Source: Pandoraea cepalis (lineage in GTDB: Bacteria > Pseudomonadota > Gammaproteobacteria > Burkholderiales > Burkholderiaceae). From it: DNA of 64,000 nt. Below the pieces are notes generated by a model. It was not told the DNA's origin. It worked only from the letters and a program-made list of their open reading frames with translations, and made no database searches. The stretch is taken from positions 1 to 64,000 of the forward strand of contig NZ_CABPSL010000019.1 of assembly GCF_902459665.1 (NCBI RefSeq). Reading direction: 5' to 3'. Position numbers and translations under genes: made by a program. Shown here piece after piece: positions 45,053 to 53,926 of this stretch. Every line of letters begins with the position of its first letter. The stretch's first letter is position 1.

Positions 45053-46279
45053 TCATGCCCGCAACACGTCCAGCGGCTTGAACGGGCCACCCAGCACCGG
45101 CTGCGGGTCAAGCCCCCACCAGCGCTGCAGCACCGTCGCATATACCTCGCGGAAATCGACGGCGAACGGCAGGTTGCCGTTGCCGTCGAGCCGGTCCAAA
45201 CGCGGCACGTCGCCGTACAGCCCCCCTCGCACGCGACCGCCTGCGATGAAGTGCGGCGCCACCGTGCCGTGATCCGTCCCCTGACTCTGGTTCTGTCGCG
45301 CGCGCCGACCAAATTCCGCATACGTGACAATCATCGTCGACTCCCACCGGTTCAGCTCGATCAACCCGGCCCGCAACGCCATCATCCCCTGCGCCAACTG
45401 ACGCAACAGATTCGCCTGTTGTCCCGGCTGATTCTGATGAGTATCAAACCCGGTAAGCGTCAAACGCACCACCGCTACCCCACGCCCCGCCTGCGGCACG
45501 CCCGCCGACGAATCGGCAGCCGCGACCACCTGCAGCGCCGTTTTCACCCCATTGCCGAACGCCCCCGCCGGCATCGGCGTGCGCAACACATACTGGCCCT
45601 GGCGCGGACGCAACCCGTTCGCCGCCCTGACAATATCGTTCTCCACCCGCAATACATGCGCCAGCGCAGGATTGCTCACCTGTACCGCATTCGCCGACAC
45701 AAGATTGGACTCCCGCAGGAATTGCGCCGGATTGGTCAGCGTCACCGCACGCGCGCCGCCGCCCAACGGCCCTAGCTCGGCGCTGCCCACGATCACGCCA
45801 TCGGCATCGAATCCTGCGGGCACTGCCCGTTGCGCGAAGGCGCGTGACAACCAGCCGTCGCGCAAATACTCGTCCGAACGCGACGCCGTATTCCATATCT
45901 CGATTGACCGGAAATGCGACAGGTTCGGCTGCGGATACCCCACCCCCTGCACGATCGCCAACTCGTTCGCCCGCCACATCGGCAACAACACCCCCATCGC
46001 CGGATGCAAACCGCTTCGCTCATCAAGTTGCACGACGTGATCGCGTGCAATCCCTATGCTGGGGCGCAAAGTGGCATAAAGCGGATCGGCATATGGAACG
46101 ACTGTGTTCAACCCGTCGTTTCCGCCTTTGAGTTCGATAAGGATCAGCAGATTGCCGTAGTTACCGCCGGTGCCCGTCCGTGTCCCGGACAAGTTACGTG
46201 CAGCGCCCAACACGGGCATCGGCGCCAGCCACGCCGCACCAAGCCCCCCTGCAAAAGTCAGAAAATTGCGTCGACGCAT
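45053..46279 (-). CDS. DUF1501 protein (Tat-exported)
   Basis: 408-aa alkaline-phosphatase-fold (sulfatase-like) protein of the DUF1501 family. The N-terminus MRRRNFLTFAGGLGAAWLAP is a twin-arginine signal. ELKGGNDGLNTVVPYADP follows, and a C-terminal DHGTVAPHFIAGGRVRGG holds the metal-type His. The start at 46279 is preferred over an upstream ATG because a GAGAGG site precedes it. Family members occur beside DUF1800 genes, as here (108 bases away, same strand). Function unproven; an exported phosphatase/sulfatase-like role is suggested by fold. Confidence 0.85.
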   Translation of the reverse strand: MRRRNFLTFAGGLGAAWLAPMPVLGAARNLSGTRTGTGGNYGNLLILIELKGGNDGLNTVVPYADPLYATLRPSIGIARDHVVQLDERSGLHPAMGVLLPMWRANELAIVQGVGYPQPNLSHFRSIEIWNTASRSDEYLRDGWLSRAFAQRAVPAGFDADGVIVGSAELGPLGGGARAVTLTNPAQFLRESNLVSANAVQVSNPALAHVLRVENDIVRAANGLRPRQGQYVLRTPMPAGAFGNGVKTALQVVAAADSSAGVPQAGRGVAVVRLTLTGFDTHQNQPGQQANLLRQLAQGMMALRAGLIELNRWESTMIVTYAEFGRRARQNQSQGTDHGTVAPHFIAGGRVRGGLYGDVPRLDRLDGNGNLPFAVDFREVYATVLQRWWGLDPQPVLGGPFKPLDVLRA

Positions 46280-46386
46280 CTCACACCTCTCTCGTCCCGC
46301 CACTCGTCACGCCACTCGGCCCACTTCCCAACCCTGCGGAGCGGTCGTTGAGTGACGCGCCTGCCCTACCCCGTGCTATCACGTCA

Positions 46387-48042
46387 TCACTTCAACTGAT
46401 ACGCGGGGTCCATCAACAACCCCTGCAAGTAGGCCGTGCTGTTCACGCCGGCGGGTTGCAGCGCCGCAGGCTTGAGGGGCAGCACGGCCCGCTCCAACGC
46501 CTCGCGCGACGCCGCGTCTGGAACGTCGACCGGCTCCAGCGCGTAAGGTTGCAGCCAGCGCGACAGATCGAAGCGCACCCCCGCTACCGTTCTCGGCATC
46601 GATGGCACCGCTCCCAACGCCATGCGCTGTACACCCGTTCGCGCAGAGATCGACACGGTCGGCGACACCATCGACGCCCCTCCCGCATTCGCGTTCTCCA
46701 TCGCGCGGAACATGCGCTCGACAAACTGTTTGCGCGCAAGCAACGTGGTGCTGTCAATCCACGCGTCGCCGCCCGGCCATCCCTTCACATTGGGAGGACG
46801 GAACAGGTCCTGCCCGAGAACACGCATCTGTCGCGCCAGCAGCAGCGGATCGTCGTAGCCGATGTCGAACTCGCGCACCGTATCGGTCACGAATTCAGCC
46901 GGCGATTTGACCAACGTCCCGCGGGTTCGGGCGTCCCAGAAGGCGGGGGTCAGCAACAACGCACGCAATGTCACGCGAATGTCGTAGCCGCTCGCGCGAA
47001 AGCGGTTCGCGATACGCGCCACCTGCACCGGATCCGGAGTCGGTGACACGAATTCGCGCCACAACTTGCCAGTGATGAACGTCGCCGTTTCCGGACGCGC
47101 CAGCAGGATGTCGAGCATCTGGTCGCCATCGAAGTCGCCGGTCTGGTTCAGCACCGTCTTCGTGCCCGCATCGTGAAGTTTGGGGCGCCAGACATACGTC
47201 ATCGTCGCCCGATCGATGCCCCAGCCGGTGTAGGCGCGCGCCGCCTCGCGCACATCCTGCTCCGTGTAATGTCCTTCGCCGAGCGTAAACAACTCCATGA
47301 CTTCACGCGCGAAGTTCTCGTTCGGCCGCCCCTTCCGACTGCCCGCGCCATCGAGATAAACCAGCATGGCCGGATCCTTCGACACGGCATGCAGCAGCGT
47401 CCCGAAGTTGCCGAGCGCGTTCGCGCGCAGCAAGACGTTCTGCCGATAAAGCATGACGGGCTCACGCACCTTGTCGTCGCTCGACACGAAGTGGTTGTGC
47501 CAGAACATCGTCATGCGTTCGGTGAGCGGTGACGGCGTCGTGGCCATCTCCTGTGCCCACCATGCCGCCAGCGACGCCGCCATACGGTTGCGTCGCTGGT
47601 TCAGCTCGCGACGCTGCTCGGCCGTCATGGACTTGACCGGCGCACCATACAGCGGCGGATCTTCAACCCAGGCGGGCGGCGGCGTCACTGCCATGCGGCG
47701 CGCTCGCGACAACAGAAGATCGACGGCTTGCGCACGCGTGCGTCCAACGAACGGGGCAAGTTCGCGCGCGTCAGGCGAGTAGCCGGTGCGCGTGAGCAAG
47801 TAGCGCGCGTCGTCGGCAGTGAGCGGGCGCGTCGCGCGATCGGCAAAGGCATCGGCAGCACCGGCGGCCCCGGTTGCGCGTGACGCCGTCGCACTCGCCG
47901 CATGCGCCGTGCCGGCAGGCCGCGTCGACAACGCGTGACCGACGAGCGGCCACGCCAGCCACAGGATGGCAAGCACACCAGACGTCAGCCGCCCAGGCAT
48001 CCACGACATTGACGACGGCAGGCGACGCAGCATGGCGATCAT
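46387..48042 (-). CDS. DUF1800 protein
   Basis: 551-aa exported protein of the DUF1800 family. An N-terminal hydrophobic segment (about residues 15-40) serves as signal or anchor. Core motifs TADDARYLLTRTGYSPDARE, MTMFWHNHFVSSDDKVREPV, NENFAREVMELFTLGEGHYT and RPPNVKGWPGGDAWI are present. Start is ATG 48042 or 48033; a frame to 48135 adds an implausible N-terminus. Upstream partner of the DUF1501 gene and probably cotranscribed. Biochemical role unknown. Confidence 0.83.
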   Translation of the reverse strand: MIAMLRRLPSSMSWMPGRLTSGVLAILWLAWPLVGHALSTRPAGTAHAASATASRATGAAGAADAFADRATRPLTADDARYLLTRTGYSPDARELAPFVGRTRAQAVDLLLSRARRMAVTPPPAWVEDPPLYGAPVKSMTAEQRRELNQRRNRMAASLAAWWAQEMATTPSPLTERMTMFWHNHFVSSDDKVREPVMLYRQNVLLRANALGNFGTLLHAVSKDPAMLVYLDGAGSRKGRPNENFAREVMELFTLGEGHYTEQDVREAARAYTGWGIDRATMTYVWRPKLHDAGTKTVLNQTGDFDGDQMLDILLARPETATFITGKLWREFVSPTPDPVQVARIANRFRASGYDIRVTLRALLLTPAFWDARTRGTLVKSPAEFVTDTVREFDIGYDDPLLLARQMRVLGQDLFRPPNVKGWPGGDAWIDSTTLLARKQFVERMFRAMENANAGGASMVSPTVSISARTGVQRMALGAVPSMPRTVAGVRFDLSRWLQPYALEPVDVPDAASREALERAVLPLKPAALQPAGVNSTAYLQGLLMDPAYQLK

Positions 48043-48246
48043 CGCCCTGACACCGTTCGTCGCCTCAATGCCCTTTCGGCAGGCGCAAAAAAAGCCGGCG
48101 TCGACGCAGGCTGGCAAGTTTGGGGTGGGCTTCATGGGACGCTCGCGTCATCGTGACATCACTGGCGTTTTTGGGAAGCGTTTGGCGACGCTGCGGTGCC
48201 CTCTCGATCCATAAATCATCAGCCATGAGAGCGCGCGTCTTTATCG

Positions 48247-48576
48247 TTAGTGAGTGTACAACTCGCGCACGGCGTCCTGAATATGTTGCCGTAGCAGGCG
48301 CCGGTCTTCCGGCGACATATGACCATTGGGACGACGGCCCGGCGGCGCGGGGGGAAATTCGTCGTTGCGGCGCGCAGCACCGGAATCGTTCTGCGACGGC
48401 TCACGCTTCGTCGGATTGCGGGGCGACGGCGCAGGCCCGGCATGCTGCAGCCGCGGGGCGCTCACCCGATGCAACTGCGCACTGAAATGCGCGACAGGAC
48501 GGGCATACGTCACGCCCAGGTGTCCCCAGAGCATGATTCCCCCGATCAGTAGCGTCCACTCAGCAGCCCATCTCAT
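48247..48576 (-). CDS. Small hypothetical protein with N-terminal anchor
   Basis: 109-aa protein: one hydrophobic helix (WTLLIGGIMLWGHLGVTYA, residues 7-25), then a Pro/Arg/Asn-rich linker and a C-terminal SPEDRRLLRQHIQDAVRELY helix. Likely a bitopic or periplasmic protein. AAGGA is 15 bases upstream, a weak site. Head-to-head with ompR. Family not recognised. Confidence 0.6.
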   Translation of the reverse strand: MRWAAEWTLLIGGIMLWGHLGVTYARPVAHFSAQLHRVSAPRLQHAGPAPSPRNPTKREPSQNDSGAARRNDEFPPAPPGRRPNGHMSPEDRRLLRQHIQDAVRELYTH

Positions 48577-48679
48577 CTTGTGCGTATGTCCTTCATGCCG
48601 TGCGGCAGGTTTTCCCCCTGGCAGGGGTGCAAGTGTACCCACAGCCTATGGTCAGCGCGCAAGCTGTAGGGTAAATTGT

Positions 48680-48723
48680 GTAACCCTTTGTAACCCGCTT
48701 TGGCGGCCCCATCAGTTCGTAAC
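48680..48723 (+). promoter_or_regulatory. GTAAC direct repeats upstream of ompR
   Basis: GTAAC occurs at 48680, 48690 and 48719; the first two are exactly 10 bases apart within TGTAACCCTTTGTAACCC. OmpR/PhoB-family regulators bind tandem half-sites of 10-11 bases with GTNAC-like cores, so autoregulation of ompR is plausible. Confidence 0.4.
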
Positions 48724-48745
48724 ATTTCGGGCTAAGATACGTGGC

Positions 48746-49471
48746 ATGGAAAACAAAAACTCTCCCAAAATTCTGGTTGTCGACGACGATCCGCGACTGC
48801 GCGACCTGCTTCGTCGTTACCTCGGGGAACAGGGTTTCAATGTCTTCGTGGCGGAAAATGCAACAGCCATGAACAAGCTTTGGGTGCGCGAGCGTTTCGA
48901 TCTGCTCGTGCTCGATCTGATGCTCCCCGGTGAAGACGGTCTGTCGATTTGTCGCCGCCTGCGTGGCGCCAACGACCGCACGCCGATCATCATGTTAACG
49001 GCCAAAGGCGAGGATGTCGACCGTATCGTCGGCCTCGAGATGGGCGCAGACGATTACCTGCCCAAGCCCTTCAATCCGCGCGAACTCGTCGCGCGTATTC
49101 ACGCCGTGCTGCGCCGTCAGGCACCGCCCGAACTCCCCGGCGCGCCCAGCGAAACCATGGAAACGTTCGAGTTCGGCGACTTCTCCCTGAACCTCGCCAC
49201 GCGCACGCTCACGAAGAACGGCCAGGAGATCGCGCTCACGACGGGCGAGTTCTCGGTGCTCAAGGTATTCGCGCGTCATCCGCGTCAGCCGCTGTCGCGC
49301 GAAAAGCTGATGGAGTTGGCACGCGGGCGCGAATACGAAGTGTTCGATCGCAGCCTCGACGTGCAAATCTCGCGTCTGCGCAAGCTGATCGAACCGGATC
49401 CGGGCAGCCCACGTTTTATCCAGACCGTGTGGGGCCTCGGCTACGTGTTCATTCCGGACGGCGGCGCGTGA
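48746..49471 (+). CDS. ompR: OmpR response regulator
   Basis: 241-aa two-component response regulator. Receiver domain residues about 8-122 with acidic pair VDDDPRLR, phospho-Asp in LLVLDLMLPGEDG (about residue 59) and Lys in LPKPFNPRE (about 109); C-terminal winged-helix Trans_reg_C domain (about 140-238). ATG 48746 (MENKNSPKILVVDDD) is the family start; the longer upstream frame is rejected. Partner kinase gene starts 180 bases downstream. Confidence 0.95.
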   Translation: MENKNSPKILVVDDDPRLRDLLRRYLGEQGFNVFVAENATAMNKLWVRERFDLLVLDLMLPGEDGLSICRRLRGANDRTPIIMLTAKGEDVDRIVGLEMGADDYLPKPFNPRELVARIHAVLRRQAPPELPGAPSETMETFEFGDFSLNLATRTLTKNGQEIALTTGEFSVLKVFARHPRQPLSREKLMELARGREYEVFDRSLDVQISRLRKLIEPDPGSPRFIQTVWGLGYVFIPDGGA

Positions 49472-49651
49472 TCGTCCGCCATTGCGTCTCAAGCAGCAAA
49501 ACAACGCCGGTCGCGACACGCTCGCCCACCGGCGTTGCGTCGCGTCTCACGCCGCATCCAACGGCGTACCGCGTCTCTCGTCCGGACACTCGCCATCCAG
49601 CACGTCGGGTCTGCAGACTCGCGCAAGTCACGCTTTAGACGGAGCAACCCC

Positions 49652-50992
49652 ATGCATCCGATCCGGATGGTACGCGGGCTGTTCGGCGGTCTGTTCTGGC
49701 GTACCTTCTTCCTCATTGCACTGCTCATCGGCGTCAGCCTGGCCGCCTGGTACCAGAGCTTTCGCGTGATCGAGCGTGAGCCGCGCGCGCAACGTGTCGC
49801 GCAGCAGCTCGTATCGATCGTCAAGCTGACGCGCACCGCGCTGCTCTACTCGGAGCCCGATCTGCGTCGCGCCCTGCTTCAGGATCTCGAGAGCAACGAA
49901 GGGATTCGCGTGTACCCACGCGAGCCGGCTGACAAGATCGAGAAACAGCCGGGCGGCGTGGTCCAGGATCTGATCGTGCGCGACGTGCAGCGCCGGCTGG
50001 GGACAGACACCGTCATCGCTGCCTCGGTCAACGAGATTCCGGCCATGTGGATCAGCTTCAAGATCGATGAAGACGACTATTGGGTCGCCATCGAACAGGA
50101 CCGGATCGACACGGCCACCGGCCTTCAACTCTTCAGTTGGGGAACGTTCGCGCTGGCCCTCTCGCTCATCGGCGCCGCGTTCATCACCGCGCTCGTCAAC
50201 CGCCCCTTCGCCCGGCTTGCCCACGCAGCCCGCGCCATCGGCGAAGGACAACGCCCCGACCCGCTCCCCGAGCGCGGGATGGGCGAGGCCGCCGAGGCCA
50301 ACCGCAGCTTCAATCAGATGGTGGAGGAACTCGAGCGCCTCGACGCCGACCGGGCGCTGATGCTCGCGGGCATCTCGCACGATCTGCGCACGCCGCTGGC
50401 ACGGCTGCGACTGGAAACGGAGATGAGTCCGTCCGACGAATCGGTCAAGCGCGACATGATCAGCGACATCGAACAGATGGACGACATCATCGGCCGATTC
50501 CTCGATTACGCCCGGCCGGCATCGCGAACGATGCAGTCGCTCGATCTGTCGGACATCGTCCGCGATACGGCACTCGCCTTCGAGGGCCGCGAAGACCTGC
50601 ACCTGAGCACCGAACTCGCCGACGCCGCCCCGGTACTTGCCGAACGCACCGACCTCAAGCGTCTGCTCACGAACCTGATCGAGAACGCGCGTAAATATGG
50701 CCGCGACGCCGACACCAATGTCGCCAACGTCCACATCACGACGCGCATTCTCGGCGAACGCGTTGAGATGCGCGTGCGCGACACCGGCCCGGGCATTCCC
50801 GAGGACCAACTCACTCTGGTTTTCCGCCCCTTCTATCGGGTGGACACCGCCCGCACGAAGGCAGACGGCACCGGCCTCGGCATGGCGATCGTTCAGCGCA
50901 TCGCCACACGTTACAAAGGTCACGCCTCGCTGCACAATGTACGGCCGGGTCCAGGCCTTGAAATCACCGTGTCATTTCCGCTTGCTAAATAA
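49652..50992 (+). CDS. envZ: EnvZ-like osmosensor histidine kinase
   Basis: 446-aa inner-membrane kinase: TM1 residues about 14-34, a periplasmic domain to about 158, TM2 about 160-182, HAMP, then dimerisation/phosphoacceptor box LAGISHDLRTPLARLRLE (His about 246), N box NLIENARKYG, G1 DTGPGIPEDQ, and G2 DGTGLGMAIVQR. GGAG 7 bases upstream supports ATG 49652. Phosphorylates and dephosphorylates OmpR in response to osmotic or envelope conditions. Confidence 0.93.
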   Translation: MHPIRMVRGLFGGLFWRTFFLIALLIGVSLAAWYQSFRVIEREPRAQRVAQQLVSIVKLTRTALLYSEPDLRRALLQDLESNEGIRVYPREPADKIEKQPGGVVQDLIVRDVQRRLGTDTVIAASVNEIPAMWISFKIDEDDYWVAIEQDRIDTATGLQLFSWGTFALALSLIGAAFITALVNRPFARLAHAARAIGEGQRPDPLPERGMGEAAEANRSFNQMVEELERLDADRALMLAGISHDLRTPLARLRLETEMSPSDESVKRDMISDIEQMDDIIGRFLDYARPASRTMQSLDLSDIVRDTALAFEGREDLHLSTELADAAPVLAERTDLKRLLTNLIENARKYGRDADTNVANVHITTRILGERVEMRVRDTGPGIPEDQLTLVFRPFYRVDTARTKADGTGLGMAIVQRIATRYKGHASLHNVRPGPGLEITVSFPLAK

Positions 50993-51060
50993 CGGTTTGC
51001 GGAATTTTGTCTATGCTCAAGGCTTGCCCGCCCAATGTTGAGCACGATCCTATCGACGGG

Positions 51061-51097
51061 ATTTGTTTTAACTATCCCCAAAATAAAAATAAACTAT
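51061..51097 (+). promoter_or_regulatory. OxyR-like binding site upstream of ahpC
   Basis: The run ATTT-N7-CTAT-N7-ATAA-N7-CTAT (tetrads at 51061, 51072, 51083, 51094) fits the OxyR pattern ATAG-N7-CTAT-N7-ATAG-N7-CTAT: two tetrads exact, one with one change, one with two. The 11-base period is exact. It lies 126 bases before ahpC, a peroxide-response gene classically controlled by OxyR. Confidence 0.6.
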
Positions 51098-51222
51098 TGT
51101 CGTCGATTATTCGATAGCGTATGATGTATGGGTTGATCGGGATCAGCAGATTTCGGTCAGTTGCTGGTTGCGATGTCCCAGCGACATCTCGACTTAAACC
51201 GCACTAATTTAGGAGTCAATCG

Positions 51223-51771
51223 ATGAAGACTGTCGGCGACAAACTCGAAGCATTCTCGGTAGAAGCTGCCAAGCCTGGCTTCAACAACCACGAAGAAAAC
51301 GGCGTCTCGGCTTTCGAAACGATCACCGAAGCCTCGTTCCCCGGCAAGTGGAAGATCATTTACTTCTACCCGAAGGACTTCACCTTCGTGTGCCCGACCG
51401 AAATCGTTGAGTTCGGCAAGCTGGCCAACGACTTCGCAGAGCGTGACGCTGTCCTGCTCGGCGGTTCGGGCGACAACGAATTCGTGAAGCTGGCATGGCG
51501 TCGTGAGCACAAGGACCTGAACAAGCTGAATCACTACTCGTTCGGCGACACGACCGGTGCCCTGATCGACCAACTCGGCGTGCGCGACAAGGCCGCCGGC
51601 GTGGCCCTGCGTGCCACGTTCATCGTTGACCCGGACAACGTCATCCAGCACGTTTCGGTGAACAACCTGAACGTCGGTCGCAACCCGGAAGAAGTGCTGC
51701 GTATTCTGGACGGTCTGCAAACGGACGAACTCTGCCCGTGCAACCGCGCTGTTGGCGGTGCAACGCTGTAA
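51223..51771 (+). CDS. ahpC: AhpC-type peroxiredoxin
   Basis: 182-aa 2-Cys peroxiredoxin reducing hydrogen peroxide, alkyl hydroperoxides and peroxynitrite in the cytoplasm. Peroxidatic Cys in DFTFVCPTEIVEF (about residue 56) and C-terminal Cys in DELCPCNRAVGG (about 171-173). TTTAGGAG precedes ATG 51223. Paired with ahpD, which reduces it, as in the AhpC/AhpD system of actinobacteria and many proteobacteria rather than AhpF. Confidence 0.95.
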   Translation: MKTVGDKLEAFSVEAAKPGFNNHEENGVSAFETITEASFPGKWKIIYFYPKDFTFVCPTEIVEFGKLANDFAERDAVLLGGSGDNEFVKLAWRREHKDLNKLNHYSFGDTTGALIDQLGVRDKAAGVALRATFIVDPDNVIQHVSVNNLNVGRNPEEVLRILDGLQTDELCPCNRAVGGATL

Positions 51772-51784
51772 GCGTCGTCTTGTG

Positions 51785-51807
51785 AAGCCCGCGAAAGCGG
51801 GCTTTTT
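51785..51807 (+). terminator. Hairpin between ahpC and ahpD
   Basis: AAGCCCGC / GCGGGCTT stem with GAAA tetraloop followed by TTT. Lies in the 61-base gap, so it probably lowers but does not abolish ahpD transcription. Confidence 0.7.
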
Positions 51808-51832
51808 CAGCCCAAAGCAATAGGAGAAATTT

Positions 51833-52360
51833 ATGGAATTCATCACCGCGATTAAGGCGCAAATCCCTGACTATGCCAAGGACATCCGCCTGAACCTCGA
51901 CGGCACCATCGCCCGCTCCTCGCTGGAAGGCAACGATGCCGTTGGTGTGGCCCTCGCCGCCGCCTTTGCAGCCAAGAGCCAGCCGATCATCAAGGCGATT
52001 CGCGAATCCGGCGTACTCGCTCCCGAAGAGCTGGAAGGCGCGTTGACCGCTGCCGCGCTCATGGGCATGAATAACACGTGGTATCCGTATCTCGAGATGG
52101 CCGACAACGCCGAACTGAAGAACGAGAAGGCCCAGCTTCGCATGAACGGCTACGCCACGCGCGGGGGCGTCGATCAACGTCGTTTCGAGATGTACGCACT
52201 GGCGGCATCCATCATCGGCAAGTGCCACTTCTGTGTGAAGTCGCACGCCCACTTGCTCGCCGCCGAGCACGGGATGAGTACCGCGCAACTGCGTGACGTC
52301 GGCCGTATCGCCGCCGTCGTCAATGCCGCCGCCCAAGTCATCGCCGCCGAGGCTGCCTGA
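51833..52360 (+). CDS. ahpD: AhpD alkylhydroperoxidase
   Basis: 175-aa all-alpha AhpD with the redox motif GKCHFCVKSHAHLL (Cys about residues 130 and 133, His 137), which recycles AhpC using reducing power from a dihydrolipoamide-type donor. AGGAG 7 bases before the start. Cotranscription with ahpC is expected though partly limited by the intervening hairpin. Confidence 0.94.
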   Translation: MEFITAIKAQIPDYAKDIRLNLDGTIARSSLEGNDAVGVALAAAFAAKSQPIIKAIRESGVLAPEELEGALTAAALMGMNNTWYPYLEMADNAELKNEKAQLRMNGYATRGGVDQRRFEMYALAASIIGKCHFCVKSHAHLLAAEHGMSTAQLRDVGRIAAVVNAAAQVIAAEAA

Positions 52361-52414
52361 GTCCGCAAGCGCTGAAGCCCCCATGCGCCGAGGCCGGCGC
52401 AAACCGCCAAAGCG

Positions 52415-52452
52415 ACAACGGCGCTACCGGGTTCAACCGGTAGCGCCGTTGT
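52415..52452. terminator. Large hairpin after ahpD
   Basis: Perfect 16-bp inverted repeat ACAACGGCGCTACCGG / CCGGTAGCGCCGTTGT with 6-base loop, between convergent ahpD (+) and ispF (-). Symmetric stem suits bidirectional termination although T runs are short. Confidence 0.65.
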
Positions 52453-52509
52453 GCGTGATGGATTGTGCTGCCCGCCCGTCACCGCGTTGCGTGCAGCGCC
52501 GCTATCACC

Positions 52510-53031
52510 TCAGCCGGCCACGAGCAGGGCTGCCGCCTGCGCTTCAATCCCTTCCTGACGGCCGAGATAGCCCAGCTTTTCGTTCGTCTTCGCCTTCACG
52601 TTCACCTGACCGACGGTGACGCCCAGCGCGTCGGCAATCGACTGCGTCATCGCGGCGATATGGGGCGCGAGCTTCGGCGCCTGCGCAATCACCGTGCAGT
52701 CGACGTTGACGACCTCATAGCCCTGCTCACGCACGCGCCGCATGGCTTCCTGGAGCAAAACCACGCTGTTCGCGCCCTTGAACGTGGGATCGGTGTCGGG
52801 AAAGTGGCGTCCGATGTCGCCCAGCGCCGCCGCGCCGAGCACGGCATCGGTGATGGCGTGCAGGAGCACGTCGGCGTCGGAATGGCCGAGCAGGCCGCGA
52901 TCGAACGGGATGGTCACGCCCCCCATCACGAGCGGGCGTCCCGGCACGAGGGCATGCACGTCGTAGCCCTGGCCGATGCGCAGCTTCGACAACATCGCGA
53001 GCGGAGAATGAGAAACAGCTTGTTCAGTCAT
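52510..53031 (-). CDS. ispF: IspF (MECDP synthase)
   Basis: 2-C-methyl-D-erythritol 2,4-cyclodiphosphate synthase, fifth step of the MEP isoprenoid pathway; 173 aa. Metal/substrate motifs [20 protein letters not shown] and [20 protein letters not shown] plus the C-terminal [20 protein letters not shown] are intact. About 15 extra N-terminal residues compared with the shortest family members. Lies 64 bases after ispD on the same strand. Confidence 0.95.
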   Translation of the reverse strand: MTEQAVSHSPLAMLSKLRIGQGYDVHALVPGRPLVMGGVTIPFDRGLLGHSDADVLLHAITDAVLGAAALGDIGRHFPDTDPTFKGANSVVLLQEAMRRVREQGYEVVNVDCTVIAQAPKLAPHIAAMTQSIADALGVTVGQVNVKAKTNEKLGYLGRQEGIEAQAAALLVAG

Positions 53032-53095
53032 GGAGAGTCGCCAAATGCGAAAGAATGCGGGGTGTCGTTTCGGAGCTGCGGCGCATGCCGAGCCC

Positions 53096-53818
53096 TCACA
53101 CGGACTTGGCAGCGCCGAGGAAGGCCTCGGCGAGCGCGAAATCTTCGGGATAGGTCACCTTGAAGTTGCGCAGGCTGCCGCGAACGAGCTTCGGCGCGTG
53201 GCCGATCCGTTCGATGGCGCTGGCTTCGTCGGTCACTTCGGCCCCCGAGGCGAGCGCGTCTTCCAGCGCGTGACGCAGCATGCCGAGGCGAAACATCTGC
53301 GGGGTCTGCGCCTGCCAAAGGCCGTCGCGCGACTCGGTCGCCTGCACGGCCGCCAACCCACCCTTCGCCGTCGGCGCCTGCTCGCGCTTGAGCGTATCGG
53401 CCACTGGCAAGGCCAGGATGCCGCCGACCGGATCGTCGCGCAGCGCCTCGACCAGCGCGCGAATCAGCGCCGGCGTAATGCCGGGACGCGCCGCATCGTG
53501 CACCAGCACCCAGTCGCTGTCCTGCGCCCCGAACTCGGTGAGCGCCTGCAGCCCGCCAAGCACCGACGCATGCCGCGACGGCCCGCCGCAACGTCGCACC
53601 GCAAAACGCAGCGGACCGAAGCGCCTGCCGTCGAAATGATTGTCGTCGGGCGCCAGCACCAGCACGGTCTGAGCGAACTCGGAGCAGGCGTCGAACGCGG
53701 CGAGCGCATAGTGCAGCATGGCGCGTCCGCCCACGCTTCGGTATTGCTTGGGCACGTCGGCCCCGGCGCGTACACCCGCCCCGGCACACGGGATGACGGC
53801 AAAAAGTCGGTCGCTCAC
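53096..53818 (-). CDS. ispD: IspD (MEP cytidylyltransferase)
   Basis: 2-C-methyl-D-erythritol 4-phosphate cytidylyltransferase, third step of the MEP pathway; 240 aa. N-terminal nucleotide-binding loop [20 protein letters not shown] (residues about 6-25) and [16 protein letters not shown] are typical. Same operon as ispF; divergent from mfd with about 108 bases between. Confidence 0.95.
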   Translation of the reverse strand: MSDRLFAVIPCAGAGVRAGADVPKQYRSVGGRAMLHYALAAFDACSEFAQTVLVLAPDDNHFDGRRFGPLRFAVRRCGGPSRHASVLGGLQALTEFGAQDSDWVLVHDAARPGITPALIRALVEALRDDPVGGILALPVADTLKREQAPTAKGGLAAVQATESRDGLWQAQTPQMFRLGMLRHALEDALASGAEVTDEASAIERIGHAPKLVRGSLRNFKVTYPEDFALAEAFLGAAKSV

Positions 53819-53926
53819 AATAAAACGCAGGTAAGAGGAAAGCAGGGATTTTATAATAGACGCTGACTGTCACGGGGCCCCATGCGAAAGGAGCCCCGTG
53901 CTTTGCCATTTCTGCAACGTTCCTCT

